Shown: positions 34,541-45,500 of the stretch, piece after piece | How the letters are laid out: each line of letters starts with the position of its first letter | How positions within the stretch are numbered: position 1 is the first letter of the stretch | NCBI GenBank assembly: GCA_030144725.1 | Contig: JASKMD010000031.1 | Span: forward strand, 2,637,775 to 2,701,774 | Reading direction: 5' to 3' | DNA length: 64,000 bases | From: Haematococcus lacustris | Lineage: Eukaryota > Chlorophyta > Chlorophyceae > Chlamydomonadales > Haematococcaceae | Translations under genes and position numbers: made by a program | Notes under the pieces: model-generated | What the model was told of the DNA's origin: nothing | The model's input: only the letters and a program-made list of their open reading frames with translations | Database searches by the model: none

Positions 34541-35112
34541 CATCCTCAGGCGGCGGCAGCCGTAGCTCGGCATGATACACCACATCAATCGCCACTTCCA
34601 TGCGCGTAGCTTGGTCTGAGCTGCCGAGAGACGCAAAGAGGTGGGGCAAGGCCATTTGAGCTTGCACATGATGCTGGTAGTAAGTCCACATAGCACCACA
34701 GTGCTCCTGTAAATAGGCCGCAAGCTGCTGCTTCTGCTGCTCGCGCTGATCTACTGGCGCTGATCTACTGGCATGCAGACCTGCCAGAAGGGGCAATGTG
34801 TCCCAGGTCCCCAGACGAGCTAGCACATCCTGGGTGTGGCGGTAGAGCTCAAAAGCGTGCAGGCCGTCATCCTTGCTGGCCCACATGAGCTCGGGCACTA
34901 AGAAGCTCTCCCCAACCACTGCCACCACGCTGAGCCTGAGCAGCAGGCTGTTGTCCTGGAGCAGCTGGCTAAGGGTAACAGCCCATGGTGGAGACTGACC
35001 CTTCTGCCGCTCAAGCAGCTGTGACACTGCATCTCTCGCATGCGCCCATACGCGCAGCATGGACACCGTTGAGCTGATGTAGCTGGCCCAGCGGGTGTCA
35101 CACGGCACTTGG
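33522..35112 (-). CDS. hAT-like transposase C-terminal half (possibly domesticated)
   Basis: A 528-codon open frame follows a possible acceptor (CGTAG|CCC at 35112). It begins QVPCDTRWASYISSTVSMLR, like the TRW segment of hAT transposases. After a Gln tract encoded by (CAG)n (34505-34540) it has ASPISNAPVESLLQLLKHGG and YMELPALLQLMSLRTC. These resemble the region before and within the hAT dimerisation domain, though the canonical Ser-x-x-x-E-x-x-F-S core is altered. The C-terminal 100 residues are low complexity. No zinc finger or first catalytic Asp region lies in frame upstream. A non-autonomous hAT element is present at 41100, but no TIR match to this ORF was found. The assignment is by motif memory only. 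Confidence 0.4.
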
Positions 35113-36141
35113 GGCTACGATTGATGTGCCTTTGGAGTGGTCCCAATCATTGTGCGTCAATCCAATATCTTTGTTTCTTTGTTCCGGTAATGCACGTAAG
35201 AGTCATCTTGGACAAGAGTGTAGGGAGTTTGGCTGGAGCTCAGCGGCGGTGGCAAAAAGCAGCAAAGACGTTGGAGGGGGGTGGATTTGCAAGCTAGGCG
35301 CCCACCATTATAGCGATGTAGCGTTGCCGTCAACACTTACATCCTCACATCCTCGCCAAGCGGCCTGCACCATCAGGAAGCTCGCGCAGCCATGTTTGCC
35401 GGACTTCGGTGGTGTGCGCCACCGACATGTCGTGCATCGCTAACGGATAGCCAAGGACGTAGCTTACCAGTGTAGATAACCACGGTCTCTGATTGGGACA
35501 CATCCGGGGTCACATGTGGCTGCCCGCATCGAAAGACTCCGATGGCAATTCCAGTCGAACATTAATCGCGCAATATCGCATTGCAGCAGACGCAGCAAAC
35601 GTTACATCAAATGATGGAGTAGATGGGCCGCAGTTGCATGAAGATTACCAACCCCGCTGATGATGATGTGGCTTACACCGCTAAGCCGTCAGCCGTTAGG
35701 CTGCTAGGCTGCCCTCCCCCTCTAGGGGTTCGGGACTTTCTGTAACTGCTAGTCGCTCGTGCTTGTCGAGTATTGCGGTTGGGCACTTTGAAACTTCCCC
35801 CATCCACAGCCAACGATATTCCCCGATGTAGGGGGAACTTTTACCGGGAGACTTGATTGAAGTATCTTGAGCACGTAAACGCAGACAGAGCGAGGTCACT
35901 ATATATATATGTTGTGCACTAGCTGTGCCATGAACAATGACTGTGCTGTAACAATGACAAACCGGTGTGGGGTTTATAGTCATCAAGAGTGCAACCGAGG
36001 ATGCTTCAATGTGGTTGTACCGGAGCGAGATTGCTCGCAGTCAAACATGTTGTTCCCCGGTGAATGAGTATTGTTTGATTGAAATAGTGTACGCCAACCA
36101 TTGTCACGCAAAAAGATAAATGCACATCGAAATGAATACAC
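35113..36141. other. Intergenic with dispersed repeat motifs
   Basis: Contains an inverted match to 25928-25955 (at 35666-35692), a CTCTAGGGGTTCGGGACTTT motif (about 35721-35740) and a short (TA)n. No gene was seen. Confidence 0.4.
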
Positions 36142-36183
36142 GAGGTATTGCTCGCCACCCCTCCTCTCGTTCCTTCCCCTCAT

Positions 36184-38748
36184 TCAATCCCTCCCATTGT
36201 CCTTTTGCTTCTTTGCCTTCTTGCCCTTGTGCTTTTCCTTGCGCCGCTTGCGCTCATTCTGTGCTGGGGGCACATCACTGCCATCATCACTCCCATCCAG
36301 TGAGCTGTGGTCCCCAACCCCTGCCCCACCATTAGCCACCCTCGCCCTCACACTCCCAAGGTCAGCCTGTGCTGCCGCTGCCTGCCGTCGCTGTGCCTTA
36401 CGCTGTCGTCTTAGCAGGCGCTCCTCCTCTTTCACCTTGGCCTTGGCCACCTTGCGCATCAGCTTGTACAGCTCCTTGTGCTGCTGCTGCTCCTGCTGGC
36501 TCAAGTCAGGCTGCTCAGGGGCCAGCAGCCCACGGTACAGGGCGGGTGGGACCCCACTGCGGCCCTGGGCCAAGACCAGGGAAGGAGGCAGGGCTGCGAG
36601 CTGAGGGGGCCGGATGGGCCCGCGCACAACTCCCTCCAAGGCAGAAGCCACACTGCGAGTAAACATGCAGCCATGCAGCCACACCAGGCTCGTGATCGTC
36701 ATGGTAGAGACTGCATGGCAAGTAAGCATTGCAAGTCAGGAGTTCGACAGGTCATGACGATGATACCACACTGTGACAGTCATCCCCTTGGTACGCCTGC
36801 TTGGCCTTGCAATACATGCAGTCAACAAGTTGGGCGTGAGAAAAGAAACATATGGCAGGTGGCACATGTAGAGACAGGTACTCTAGGGACCAGCTTGCCC
36901 CTGGTATGCCAAAATGGGGACAAACCAGGCGCCCTGAAGATGAAGGGGTTTAGGTGGTAAGGGTAACGCAGTGGCGACCGTCAGAGTCCAATTCCTTGGT
37001 GGTGCCACCCACCTGGTCATGCCTGAAGGGAGGTAGGGCCCGGTCTGCTCCAGGCGGGACCCCACCCCGCCCCTGCCCTTGACCCGCTGGCGGGATAGCA
37101 GTGCCTGCAGCTCCTCCTCCCCCATCATCCAGCCCTCCTCATCCTCGGGCGACTCCACACCTGCTGCCGGCCCTTGCTGCCCCTCCTGCTCCTCCTGCTG
37201 CTCCTCCTGCAGCTGCTGCTGCCTCCTTGACATCCTACTACCCTGGTGCCAGGGCTCCACAGCCTCTGCACTTGCCCCTGACTGTCCCTGACGCCCTTGT
37301 GCATGTGCTGGGCACTGATCCGGCTCCTGCTGCCAGCGGTGAGGACTGGTGGACACGCCCTGCACTGCCTCACCCACTGCCAAGCCGGCAGGGCTCGCTG
37401 AGGCTGGTACCGTGGCAGGAGAGCTGCCAGGCGACAGGAGGACTGACTGGGGCTGAGGGCTCCCCGCAGAGGTGCTGGGTGTGGGGCGCCTGCGCTGTGG
37501 GCTTGGTGGTAACAGTGAGCTGCAGGTGGGCAGGGGGCTTTGTGAAGGTGAGGCTTGTCGAGCGGATGAGGGGCTGGGTTGCCTGCCTCGCACAGCCGCC
37601 TCCTGCCCTCGCCTCTCCCTGCTGGTGTGCTTGTGCTTGCTGCTGTGTTTGTGCTTGCGCTTGCGTTTGCTGTCAGGCCGCCCCTCGCCCCTGTCATCAT
37701 GGCCGCCTGCATGGGGGTACACAGTCGGGTGGTTCTCCAACGAGTGTGCTGGGTGCTTGGTCTCCCTGCCTTCGCACTGGCCCTGCTGCTGAGAAGGCTC
37801 CACCTGCTGCAGCTCTAGGTTTCTTGTGGCTGCAGGCTGACACTGATGGCAGCCGCTGTTGGGCTGGCTGCCATTGCTCCCCAAGGTTTGGAGGTGGCAC
37901 ATAGGCAACGCTGGTCGCTGCCTGCGGTCCTCTGTGTCCTCTGCAGCGCTGCCTGACTCGAAGGTGGGCCAAGAGGGTAGCTCAGCGTCAGCGTGGAGGT
38001 GTGGAGGGGAGGAGCTGCCACTGCCCACCTGCCCACTGACTGGCTGTGACCTGTGGTCAAGCCTTCGCCCAGGCAAGACTGGGGACACCCCTGGCTCCCC
38101 CTCCCCTCCCCTGTGCCCCCTCTGCTGCTGCCGCCCCATGCCCCTGTGCTGCTGCGCTGCCTCACGCTCCTCACGCTCGCGTTGCTGCGCTCGCAGCTGC
38201 CACAGCTCTGTCTCCTGGCTGCGCTTGTTGGAGTGGAACACCCCCCGCAGGGTATTGTGCAGGAAGCGCTCGTTCACACGCTCCCGCACCACGCCCCGCC
38301 CGCAGAAGGCAAGCACCCCACCCTCCTCTGACCTGGCGGCCAGGCTGGCAGCACGCTGCAGGGGGCAGCAGGCACCGAGGCCGCATCAGCATCAGCAGTG
38401 TGAGGAGGGCGGCAGAGCCCCAGTAGCACCAGGTAGCCGGTAGGAAGCAGCGGGCCGGAGCAGCAGTGGCAGTGGCAGGAGCAGCAGGCGCAGCCGCCGC
38501 AGCAGCAGGGGCAAGCATTGGGCTGACAATGCCACCCTGCATCGGTGGTGGTAGCCATGGCAGCAGCCTCATTAAGGGCAATCCCTGCAGCTGCAGCTTT
38601 GTGACGCATGGCTTGGGCATTGCAGTGCGGCGTCCCTAACCTGCATCAGCAGCTGGGCCACCAGCCTCTCCGTCTCCGCCCTGATACGCTGCTTTTGAGA
38701 GTCAACGCCCGGAGGCACTGCCTCGGCGCTGGCCCTGGTGCCAGCCAT
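36184..38748 (-). CDS. Lys/Arg/Ser-rich, probably nuclear protein (weak NKAPD1-like N-terminus)
   Basis: Exons in transcript order 38748-38641, 38355-37013 and 36652-36184 are phase-consistent (0, 2) and encode 639 residues. Exon 1 gives MAGTRASAEAVPPGVDSQKQ. At residues 60-90 a conserved-looking block reads NERFLHNTLRGVFHSNKRSQ followed by ETELWQLRAQQREREE. From memory this resembles the N-terminal block of animal NKAPD1 (C11orf57), which also has Lys/His-rich nuclear-type tracts. Here a KRKRKHKHSSKHKHTSRERR tract lies mid-protein, with acidic EDEEGWMMGEEELQ after it. The C-terminal exon has a charged helix (KELYKLMRKVAKAKVKEEE) and ends EKHKGKKAKKQKDNGRD. Nuclear RNA-related function is a guess from composition. 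The 3' half is duplicated at 23219-24588. Exon 2 is one long low-complexity ORF; the N-terminal half is the best evidence of constraint. Confidence 0.6.
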
Positions 38749-39045
38749 GGCTGCCAGGGCTGTCTGAGGGTGCTCTGGTCCCTGCTCTGTCCACTGAGCT
38801 GTCCTCCGGCTCTACCTGTGGGCACAGCCAGTTGCGTGGCTTGCAGTGGCCTGGCTTGCAAACTCTCACGACTTGCCCAGCAAGAGGGCAGGGTTGTGTC
38901 GCAAGCAAGCAGTAGCACACGGGCAGGCACTGGCTGCTCCTGCTACTTGATACATCTTCCTCACCAACGTCTCAGGTCATGCATGGCACGCAGCTCACAA
39001 CATCAGCTAGGCACTGAGGAGTGAGGAATGCTGTGGAGACTATGA

Positions 39046-39953
39046 AGGCTCAGTGCCAAAAGCCGCAATGCTGTTCCTGTTGTTTGCTGTTAGTGCTGTC
39101 ATGACGAATGACAATCGTAAGTCCAATCGTTAGTGTGTAAGTGTGTGCCATGCAGCTGGAGGAGGAGGCAGCCATTGAGTCCCAGAAGTGGTGGGGGATC
39201 CGCAAGCAGCTGGTGGTGTTCTTTGGCAACGCAGGCATTGGCACCCGGGGTGGGTAGGGGGCCAAGGCCATGCTGCAGGCCTGCCGCAAGGTGGTGGAGA
39301 GGGCCAACAGCGGCAAGCCAACCGACAGGGTGCCAGGCAAGGTGGTGACAGAGGATGAGTTCCGCACCATCAGGGTCAGCTCAGCTATGAACAGCCCCCA
39401 GCCCTGTGAGAGGAAGCTGGACCGCAGCGAGCCCACCAGGCCTGAGGACTGGAAGCCCAAGCCAGGTCAGGTGCAGGACCGCTTGTTGCGGTCAGCCTGG
39501 AGCAAGCGGTTTGAGGCGCCAGTGCGGGGGCTCATGTGGTGCCCTTGGTTACACCAGGCCACCCCTGGTGACCTTCGCAAATGGGTGGACAGAGACTGCA
39601 ACGCAGCCCTCAACCTCCAGAGGGCAGGGGAGAGCAAGTGGCGCCCACTGGAGCTGTGCAGGTGGCCACACCGAGGAAGGCTTCCTGCCAAGGGCAAGGA
39701 GTACCCAGCGTTGGGCTTCAAGAAGCTGCAAGACCGAGCCCCCAAGGCCCAAGCCCAGCAGCCTGTAGCACAGTAGTATGTGTGCCCTAGGCACAGCTTG
39801 AGCTGTTGCTTACATGAGAGCATGTGTTTCATGTCAACATCGATCGCCCGACTCTCGCAAGGGGGAAGGAGTAGGAAATCAGGTATTGGTACCGGCTGTA
39901 GGTCACAGACACTCAATTCAGGTTACAGTTAACACAGCCCCTACCCATTAGTA
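39046..39953 (+). pseudogene. TnpB/Fanzor-like RuvC exon (copy 2) with in-frame nonsense codon
   Basis: The terminal exon 39156-39776 encodes LEEEAAIESQKWWGIRKQ, LVVFFGNAGIGTRGG, then TAG at 39255-39257 where copy 1 (2196-3668) has TGG. It continues KVVTEDEFRTIRVSS, MWCP and WVDRDCNAALNLQRAG, ending QAQQPVAQ. The D-E-F-R-T and D-R-D-x-N-A-A-x-N motifs are the RuvC II-III signature of TnpB/Fanzor. Relative to copy 1 it lacks the Lys-rich insert. The approximately 110 bp before the exon and about 175 bp after the stop are shared with other loci (41735-41945 and 40505-40789), marking element-specific flanks. No upstream exons were found, so this is a truncated relic. Confidence 0.65.
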
Positions 39954-40504
39954 GGGGAACAATGTGCTGTGGAGACGATGTATGCATATCGCCTTGGCCC
40001 ACCTATGCTTGCACATGGTATGTTTTGCGCAGCGCCCTGGTTCTTGGCTCCTGGGTTCGGCTGGGCCCTTAGTATGTCTCTGAGATTCAATGCAACAGCA
40101 ATGCTGCTGACTGAGCAGTGCCTTGATGTGAGGAGCTGATCCTCCCAGCACCGCATGTCAGAATTCAGCCAGGCCCCAACTCATCGAAAGCTGTGGCAGC
40201 TGACACCTGAACCCTGTGAGATGTTAGCAGCAGGCAGCAATGGCTCAGTGTACATACGCGCAACAGCAACAGGGAGTCGTGGTTGTGTTCTCAGCTACAC
40301 GGCAAAGCTGCCAAGCGACGAAACTGCCACGACGGTGTGCACACCTCGAGAATAGTCTTAGTTCATAGTATAGGCTCCTCAGGTATAGTACAGCTCCTCA
40401 AGATACAAACTCGCACTCAATGCACCTTGAAGGATATGCTAAGTGTTGCGACAGGCCTTCAGAATTTGCTGCTCTGTCACACCTGCCGCAGCACATATTC
40501 CCAT

Positions 40505-40789
40505 AATAATGCGTAGGGGCTGTGTTATCTGTGATCCGAACTGTTTGTATGAGACAAGCATCCGGTACCAATACCTGATTTCCTACCCCTCCTCCCTTGC
40601 GAGAATTAGGCGATCGATGTTGGCATGAAACACATGCTCTGATGAAAGCAACAGCTCAAACATTGCCTGGTGCACACAAACTACTGTGCTACAGGCTGCT
40701 GTGCTTGTGCTTTGGGGGCTCGGTCTCGCAGCTTCTTGAAGCCCAAGCCAGGGTACTCCTTGCCCTTGGCAGGAAGCCTTGCTCGGTGT
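40505..40789 (-). pseudogene. TnpB/Fanzor-like 3' end (copy 3), inverted relative to copy 2
   Basis: The minus strand repeats the last about 34 codons of copy 2 (RLPAKGKEYPGLGFKKL to QQPVAQ and the stop) and its roughly 175-bp 3' flank. Together with 39672-39952 it forms a convergent inverted repeat of about 280 bp arms around a 550-bp spacer. Nothing of the catalytic motifs remains. Confidence 0.75.
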
Positions 40790-41091
40790 TGTAGGCTGCA
40801 GGGTTTGGGCCAGCTGCTGCCACCCCACGCAGCGAGAAGACGATCAAGGTGAAGAAAGCTGGTGCTGGAGCAGGGGGCTTAAGGGGCCTGCATCCAGACA
40901 ACCTGGACAAGCCAACACACCTGCCGCAGCACTTATTCGTACTTGGGTCGATTGTGCTCCTTACTACAGCAACATCATCATGTAAGCACTGGCCTGAGGC
41001 TACATGCATGACATGAACATACTACACATGACATGACCCTTAATCCCAACCTAGATATATCCTGAACCCCTCACAAATGGGATGTGTGTGG

Positions 41092-41547
41092 GTTGGAGCC
41101 AGTGATGGGTAATACAAGATACGTGTATCGATACCGATACGTAATTTTTGTATAATACAAAAATACACGTATCGTATTTAAAAATACAAGTGCCGGCCGG
41201 CAAGTTGCGTGGATGCCTTCGATGCAGCTGCTGGTTGCTGCCACTACTAGAGTTTACGCTTAAGGCATGCCGCGCGGGGCTAAAGCCATCGGCCTGCTCC
41301 CGGAGCAGTCGGTCGCATGTGCCGGTTTTACATGCAAGAACATCAGAGTTGGAAGGCCCTGACTTTCCGACGTCGCCGTGCTGCCCAGACATCAAGGACA
41401 GGCTGCATACTGGCTGCGCTGCTCCTTTCACGCGTGACATGTTGCCTCTGTATCGCTGTATTGTATCGATACAAAAAATACACGTTTTTCTTGTATTTTC
41501 TTGTATTTCCTGTATCGATACACGTATTACCCATCACTGGTTGGAGC
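41092..41547. mobile_element. Non-autonomous hAT-type element (MITE) with 8-bp target site duplication
   Basis: The element spans 41100-41539 (440 bp). Its ends are perfect inverted repeats, CAGTGATGGGTAATAC at the left and GTATTACCCATCACTG at the right, extending imperfectly through GTGTATCGATAC. It is flanked by identical direct repeats GTTGGAGC at 41092-41099 and 41540-41547. A CAGTG terminus plus 8-bp duplications is diagnostic of the hAT superfamily. The ends are AT-rich and the middle GC-rich, with no transposase. The perfect TSD and TIR suggest a fairly recent insertion. Confidence 0.92.
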
Positions 41548-41563
41548 TACTAAGGGAGCTCTA

Positions 41564-41720
41564 GCTAGTATGCACACACATCAGAATGGCTGAGCTGAAG
41601 TGGGCATTAGGCACACTAACAGTAGCCTTGACAATGATGAGCTCGCAGCCTGTGTTGATTACAACTGACAACATGCTCTACTTTGGTGAAGCATGAGGGC
41701 TGTAGGGTTCAAAAGTCGTA
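41564..41720. repeat. Dispersed repeat, inverted partner at 54970-55107
   Basis: The segment from ACACACATCAGAATGGCTGA through TGAGCTCGCAGCCTGTGTT to the CATGAGGGCTGTAGGGT end matches the reverse complement of 54970-55107 with few changes. It is non-coding and lies immediately beside the hAT element and a Fanzor-like deletion copy. Confidence 0.75.
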
Positions 41721-41734
41721 TTATTGTATGCATT

Positions 41735-41945
41735 ATCAACAAGTCTCAGTGCAAAAAGACACAATGCTGTTCCTGCTGTTTTGCTACTAGTGCTGCCCTA
41801 ACAGCCATCCAAGTCTATGGCAGGCGCCTTCAGCCGTCGCGAGAGTGAGAGTCGTGAGAGTACTGGCTGTAGCCTACAGCCTGTAGGTCAGTTCGGATTA
41901 CAGATAACACAGCACCTACCAATTAGTAGGGGAATAATGTGATGT
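41735..41945 (+). mobile_element. Internally deleted derivative of the copy-2-type element
   Basis: The left part (41735-41800, CTCAGTGC...AATGCTGTTCCTG) matches the region upstream of the copy 2 exon (39046-39115). The right part (41865-41942, ending CCAATTAGTAGGGGAA) matches its 3' flank (39887-39955). The RuvC exon between them is missing, as expected of a non-autonomous deletion product. Confidence 0.6.
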
Positions 41946-42557
41946 TAGTGCTGTTAGAGGCTGTCAGAGGCGAGCTGCTAGGGATTGAGGACTTTCAGAT
42001 TTGAGCACCCTCGAGTTAAGGACCCAGCCTGTAGCAGGTGGGCAGTTGGGGGCACCTACCAGGACTGTGTTGCTTCACCACCTCAGTTGCAGATACCAAT
42101 TCTCTGAGGTGTTCGCATGGGCCCCTAAGCTCTGTTGCACTACTGTTTGCTATGCTTCCTATCCTGCATGGGAATGCGGTGCTGGAACAAGGGCACAGAT
42201 ACAATGGCGCGGTGGATGAAGCATGAGGAATGGATGGGATAAGCAAGGTGAGGGGGATAACTGGCCATTGGCCATACCTAGTTGAGAGTTGAAGAGGGGG
42301 GCCAAGTACCTCAAGATCATGTGAGCCCTGCCCCGATGTACAGCAGCAACTCCTTCACGCAAGCAAAGCAGGAAGAAGGCTAGCTGGATCTTGTGATGCC
42401 TGCGACGCACACGTGTTTTTATGTGAACTCGATGGGTCACCATGACGGGTCCCTTCGTCGAGCATCACGAGCTCGTCGTGTTGCATGCAGCCGCGCGGGC
42501 CTCGTGCACTGCAGGAAACAACTGGGTTTGGGCTCAGTGCCACGACGCCCTAAGAAG

Positions 42558-45500
42558 ATGCTGATGGACTGCGAGGAGCTACCGCTGTACTTACAGGAGG
42601 CTTTAGGTCTCGCAATGATGCCCCTGGACACGAAGACAGACTGCACCCTGCCCGCCTGGGCTCGCAACGCCGCGGCGTTGAGATTGCAAGAGGCAGCAGC
42701 GGGCGTCTGGTCCAGAAATGGCGTTGCTGGGGCCCAGGAGTCGGGGCCAGGGCTTAGGCGCTGCGTGGTCTTCGGTGGGTTACAAGGACCCAGATGCCAG
42801 ACGTGCTTCCACCTTTACCCAATATACTATTTACGTAGCGCAACACCTCCGTCCACGTGCGTGTTCACCACTTTGCTGTTCGCCACTTGCAAACAACGTG
42901 CAAACAGTGCTGCACCTAAAGGAAATGCGCTCAACCCCTCTGCTCTCTTGCGCCTGGCAGGCCTAGCAATCTATGATTCAGCTTCAGCTGCAGAAGTAGC
43001 CTATAGCCCCTCCTCATCTGATGCACCCATCGTCAGCTGGGTGGTCAAAGATCAGCCTGGAGCAGAGGCGACCCTGTGCAACAGAGCTTGCTGCACCCAC
43101 CTTGTCCAGAATTGTCCAGCAGCATCTCATCGCATCTCATGCTGGCTCATGCAGCCCCCTTGTCCCTCACTTGGGCCTCCATTTGAGCTGGGCCAGTAGT
43201 GGCCACTGGCAGTCACTAGCCCGATGCAGCCCGTGCCATTCGCATCTTGCACAGGTTGCCAACGGGAGGTGACCAGCCAGGCAGAAGAAGGCACAAAGAG
43301 CTGGAGCTATGGCTGGTGTCCTGCTCCCAAACCTCATTCATTCGCAGTAGCAGGTTGCAGTCCAGCCAAGGATGCACCCCGACCCTGCAGCCCCCGCTTT
43401 GTATCTGTCCAACTGCGGGCACAAGAGACAGTCAGCAGAGTGCCACTGCACTCCGCTTGCATGGCCATTGACCAGCCCAAGGTAGACCCAGTAGCCGCAC
43501 TTGAGCAACAGCCCCCAAGCCACCAGGCAGGGGAGCAGCTAGGCCTGTGCCTCCCCTCCCCCCCTCAGGCTGACCTGCCCCTACCCATCGCCCCTAGTAT
43601 TATACGCATGCCAGATGCACGCCAGCAGCAGCTATGCCATGCCACAGAAGTCACGTTTGAACAGGCAACCGGCTCAGCCGCCGATTTGTTTCCCCCGGCG
43701 GACCCAGCTCAGCCGCTCAGTCCCTGCTGCTCTGTGGCCACCACCAGCCATTGCCCACCCTTGTGGCCATGGCCCAGCACTACAGCAACAGCCAAGCCAA
43801 GCCACCAGACCGCAGCCAGCCCGGCTCCCTCCAACCTCATCCACGGCTTGGAATGGGAGGCTGACACAGTCCCAGTGCCACATGCCCCCGCCCTGAACGC
43901 AGCAGCGGTGGCGGCAAGGGGAGTAGCAGCAGGCGCCGGCGCTCAGTCCACTGACAGTATGGCTTGTGGCCTGGCCCAAGCAAGCAGGCCAGTTGAGGAG
44001 GGCGGCAGTGCAAGCAGCCCTGGCTGGAGGGTGGACGCCACAGCAGCAGCAGCAGCAGCGGCCCTAGCCCCTGGCCCTGATGCTGTAGGGGTGGGCCTAC
44101 ACCAGGCATTATGGCAAGAGCGACAGCCACCCTACAGCAGCAGCGCCTCCCCTACCCTCCAGCCAGGCTACCGTGAGTTGGACCCCACACTAGCTGGATC
44201 GGAGCAGGCGAGAGAGGGACCAGCTGAGCTATGTTCAGGCAGGCCCTGCGCAAGGCCCTTGGTCCGCCCTGGGGCGGGGCTATGCAGAGCGGTGGAAGGA
44301 GGGAGCTGGTCTGATGTGGAGCTGCCGCTGCCACCCTCTGGCATGACCCCTGCTGGCAGTGCTGGGGAGGAGCAGTGCTTAGCTCCTGTGGGGGTGCCAC
44401 TTGGCCCCACCTCCCCCCACCAGGCCGCTGCTGAACAGGTGCAGCTGGCTGGGGCCCTGCGGCAGGGAGGGGCCAGCGTAGAGCAGCAGCAGGAGCAGCA
44501 GGCCGTGGTGCAGTGTGCTGACCCCTTGCCTGGTGCACCGCTTGGTGGCCAGTCTGCCGCTGAAGCAGCTGAGGCAAGTGATGTTGCCCCGCTGCCAGTG
44601 TCAGCAGAGGCTGGCAGCTGCCCAGGCGGAGGGGTGCTCTTCAGCCAGAGCTTGGGTCCTGACACTATGCAGGGGGCAGCCGCCAGCAGCAGCAGCAGCA
44701 AGATCAAAGGGCTGGGCCATGAGGTGTTGAGGCCTGCTGGCAGCACTGCCACGAGCCCTCCACGTCAGCACAACAGCAGCAGCAAGGGTGGGGCAAGCAG
44801 CAGGAGCAGCAGAGAGGGGGACAAGGGTGGCAGGGAGCAGGGAGCACAGCCCAAGGCATCCAGGAGTCACAGCCGGCCGTCTGACCCCGCCAGCAGCCTC
44901 CAGCCCATGTTGGAGCAGGCAGCCAAGGCAGGGCAGGGCAGGGAGGAAGTCCCCATATCCAAACCAAACCACAAGTCCAGTCGCCACCCCTTGGCTGTGG
45001 CTGTGGCTGTGGCAGAGGACAGCAATGATGGTTATGATGATGATGATGATGATGCCGCCCCACGCTGCCGCCCCAGCTCATCACGCTCTCCACGCCCAGC
45101 CTCAGCTTTTGAGCTGGACGTCAAGCCTAGGGGCAGGCAGCAGCAGGGGGGTGGGGGGGGCCACAGAAGCAGCCAGGGTCGGCGGCGGGGTGAGCAGCAG
45201 CAGGAGGGCGGCAGGGGAGAACACCGCTCCCCCTCGCCGCCTGACCATCAGGTGCCCCTGGCACAAGCAACCAGGGCAGCTGGGAGGGGCACCTACCCAG
45301 ACCCCGTTGAACTGGACAATGCAAGCTCAGGCCAGCTGCCTGGCACAGAGCAGTACAGCGCACACCAGTCCCAGCCGCAGCAAGAACTGCCCCCGCCACC
45401 ACCCCTGCCCCTGCCCCGCCCACCTTCCCAAGACCAGCTAGCGAGCCGTTATGACACGCACAGCCACCACCACAAGAGCCACCCACACTCAGCCCGCCAT

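Noticed and set aside
41148..41564. 138-residue ORF inside the hAT MITE as a transposase
   Set aside because: It lacks hAT motifs, spans both inverted-repeat ends and is short; the element is non-autonomous.
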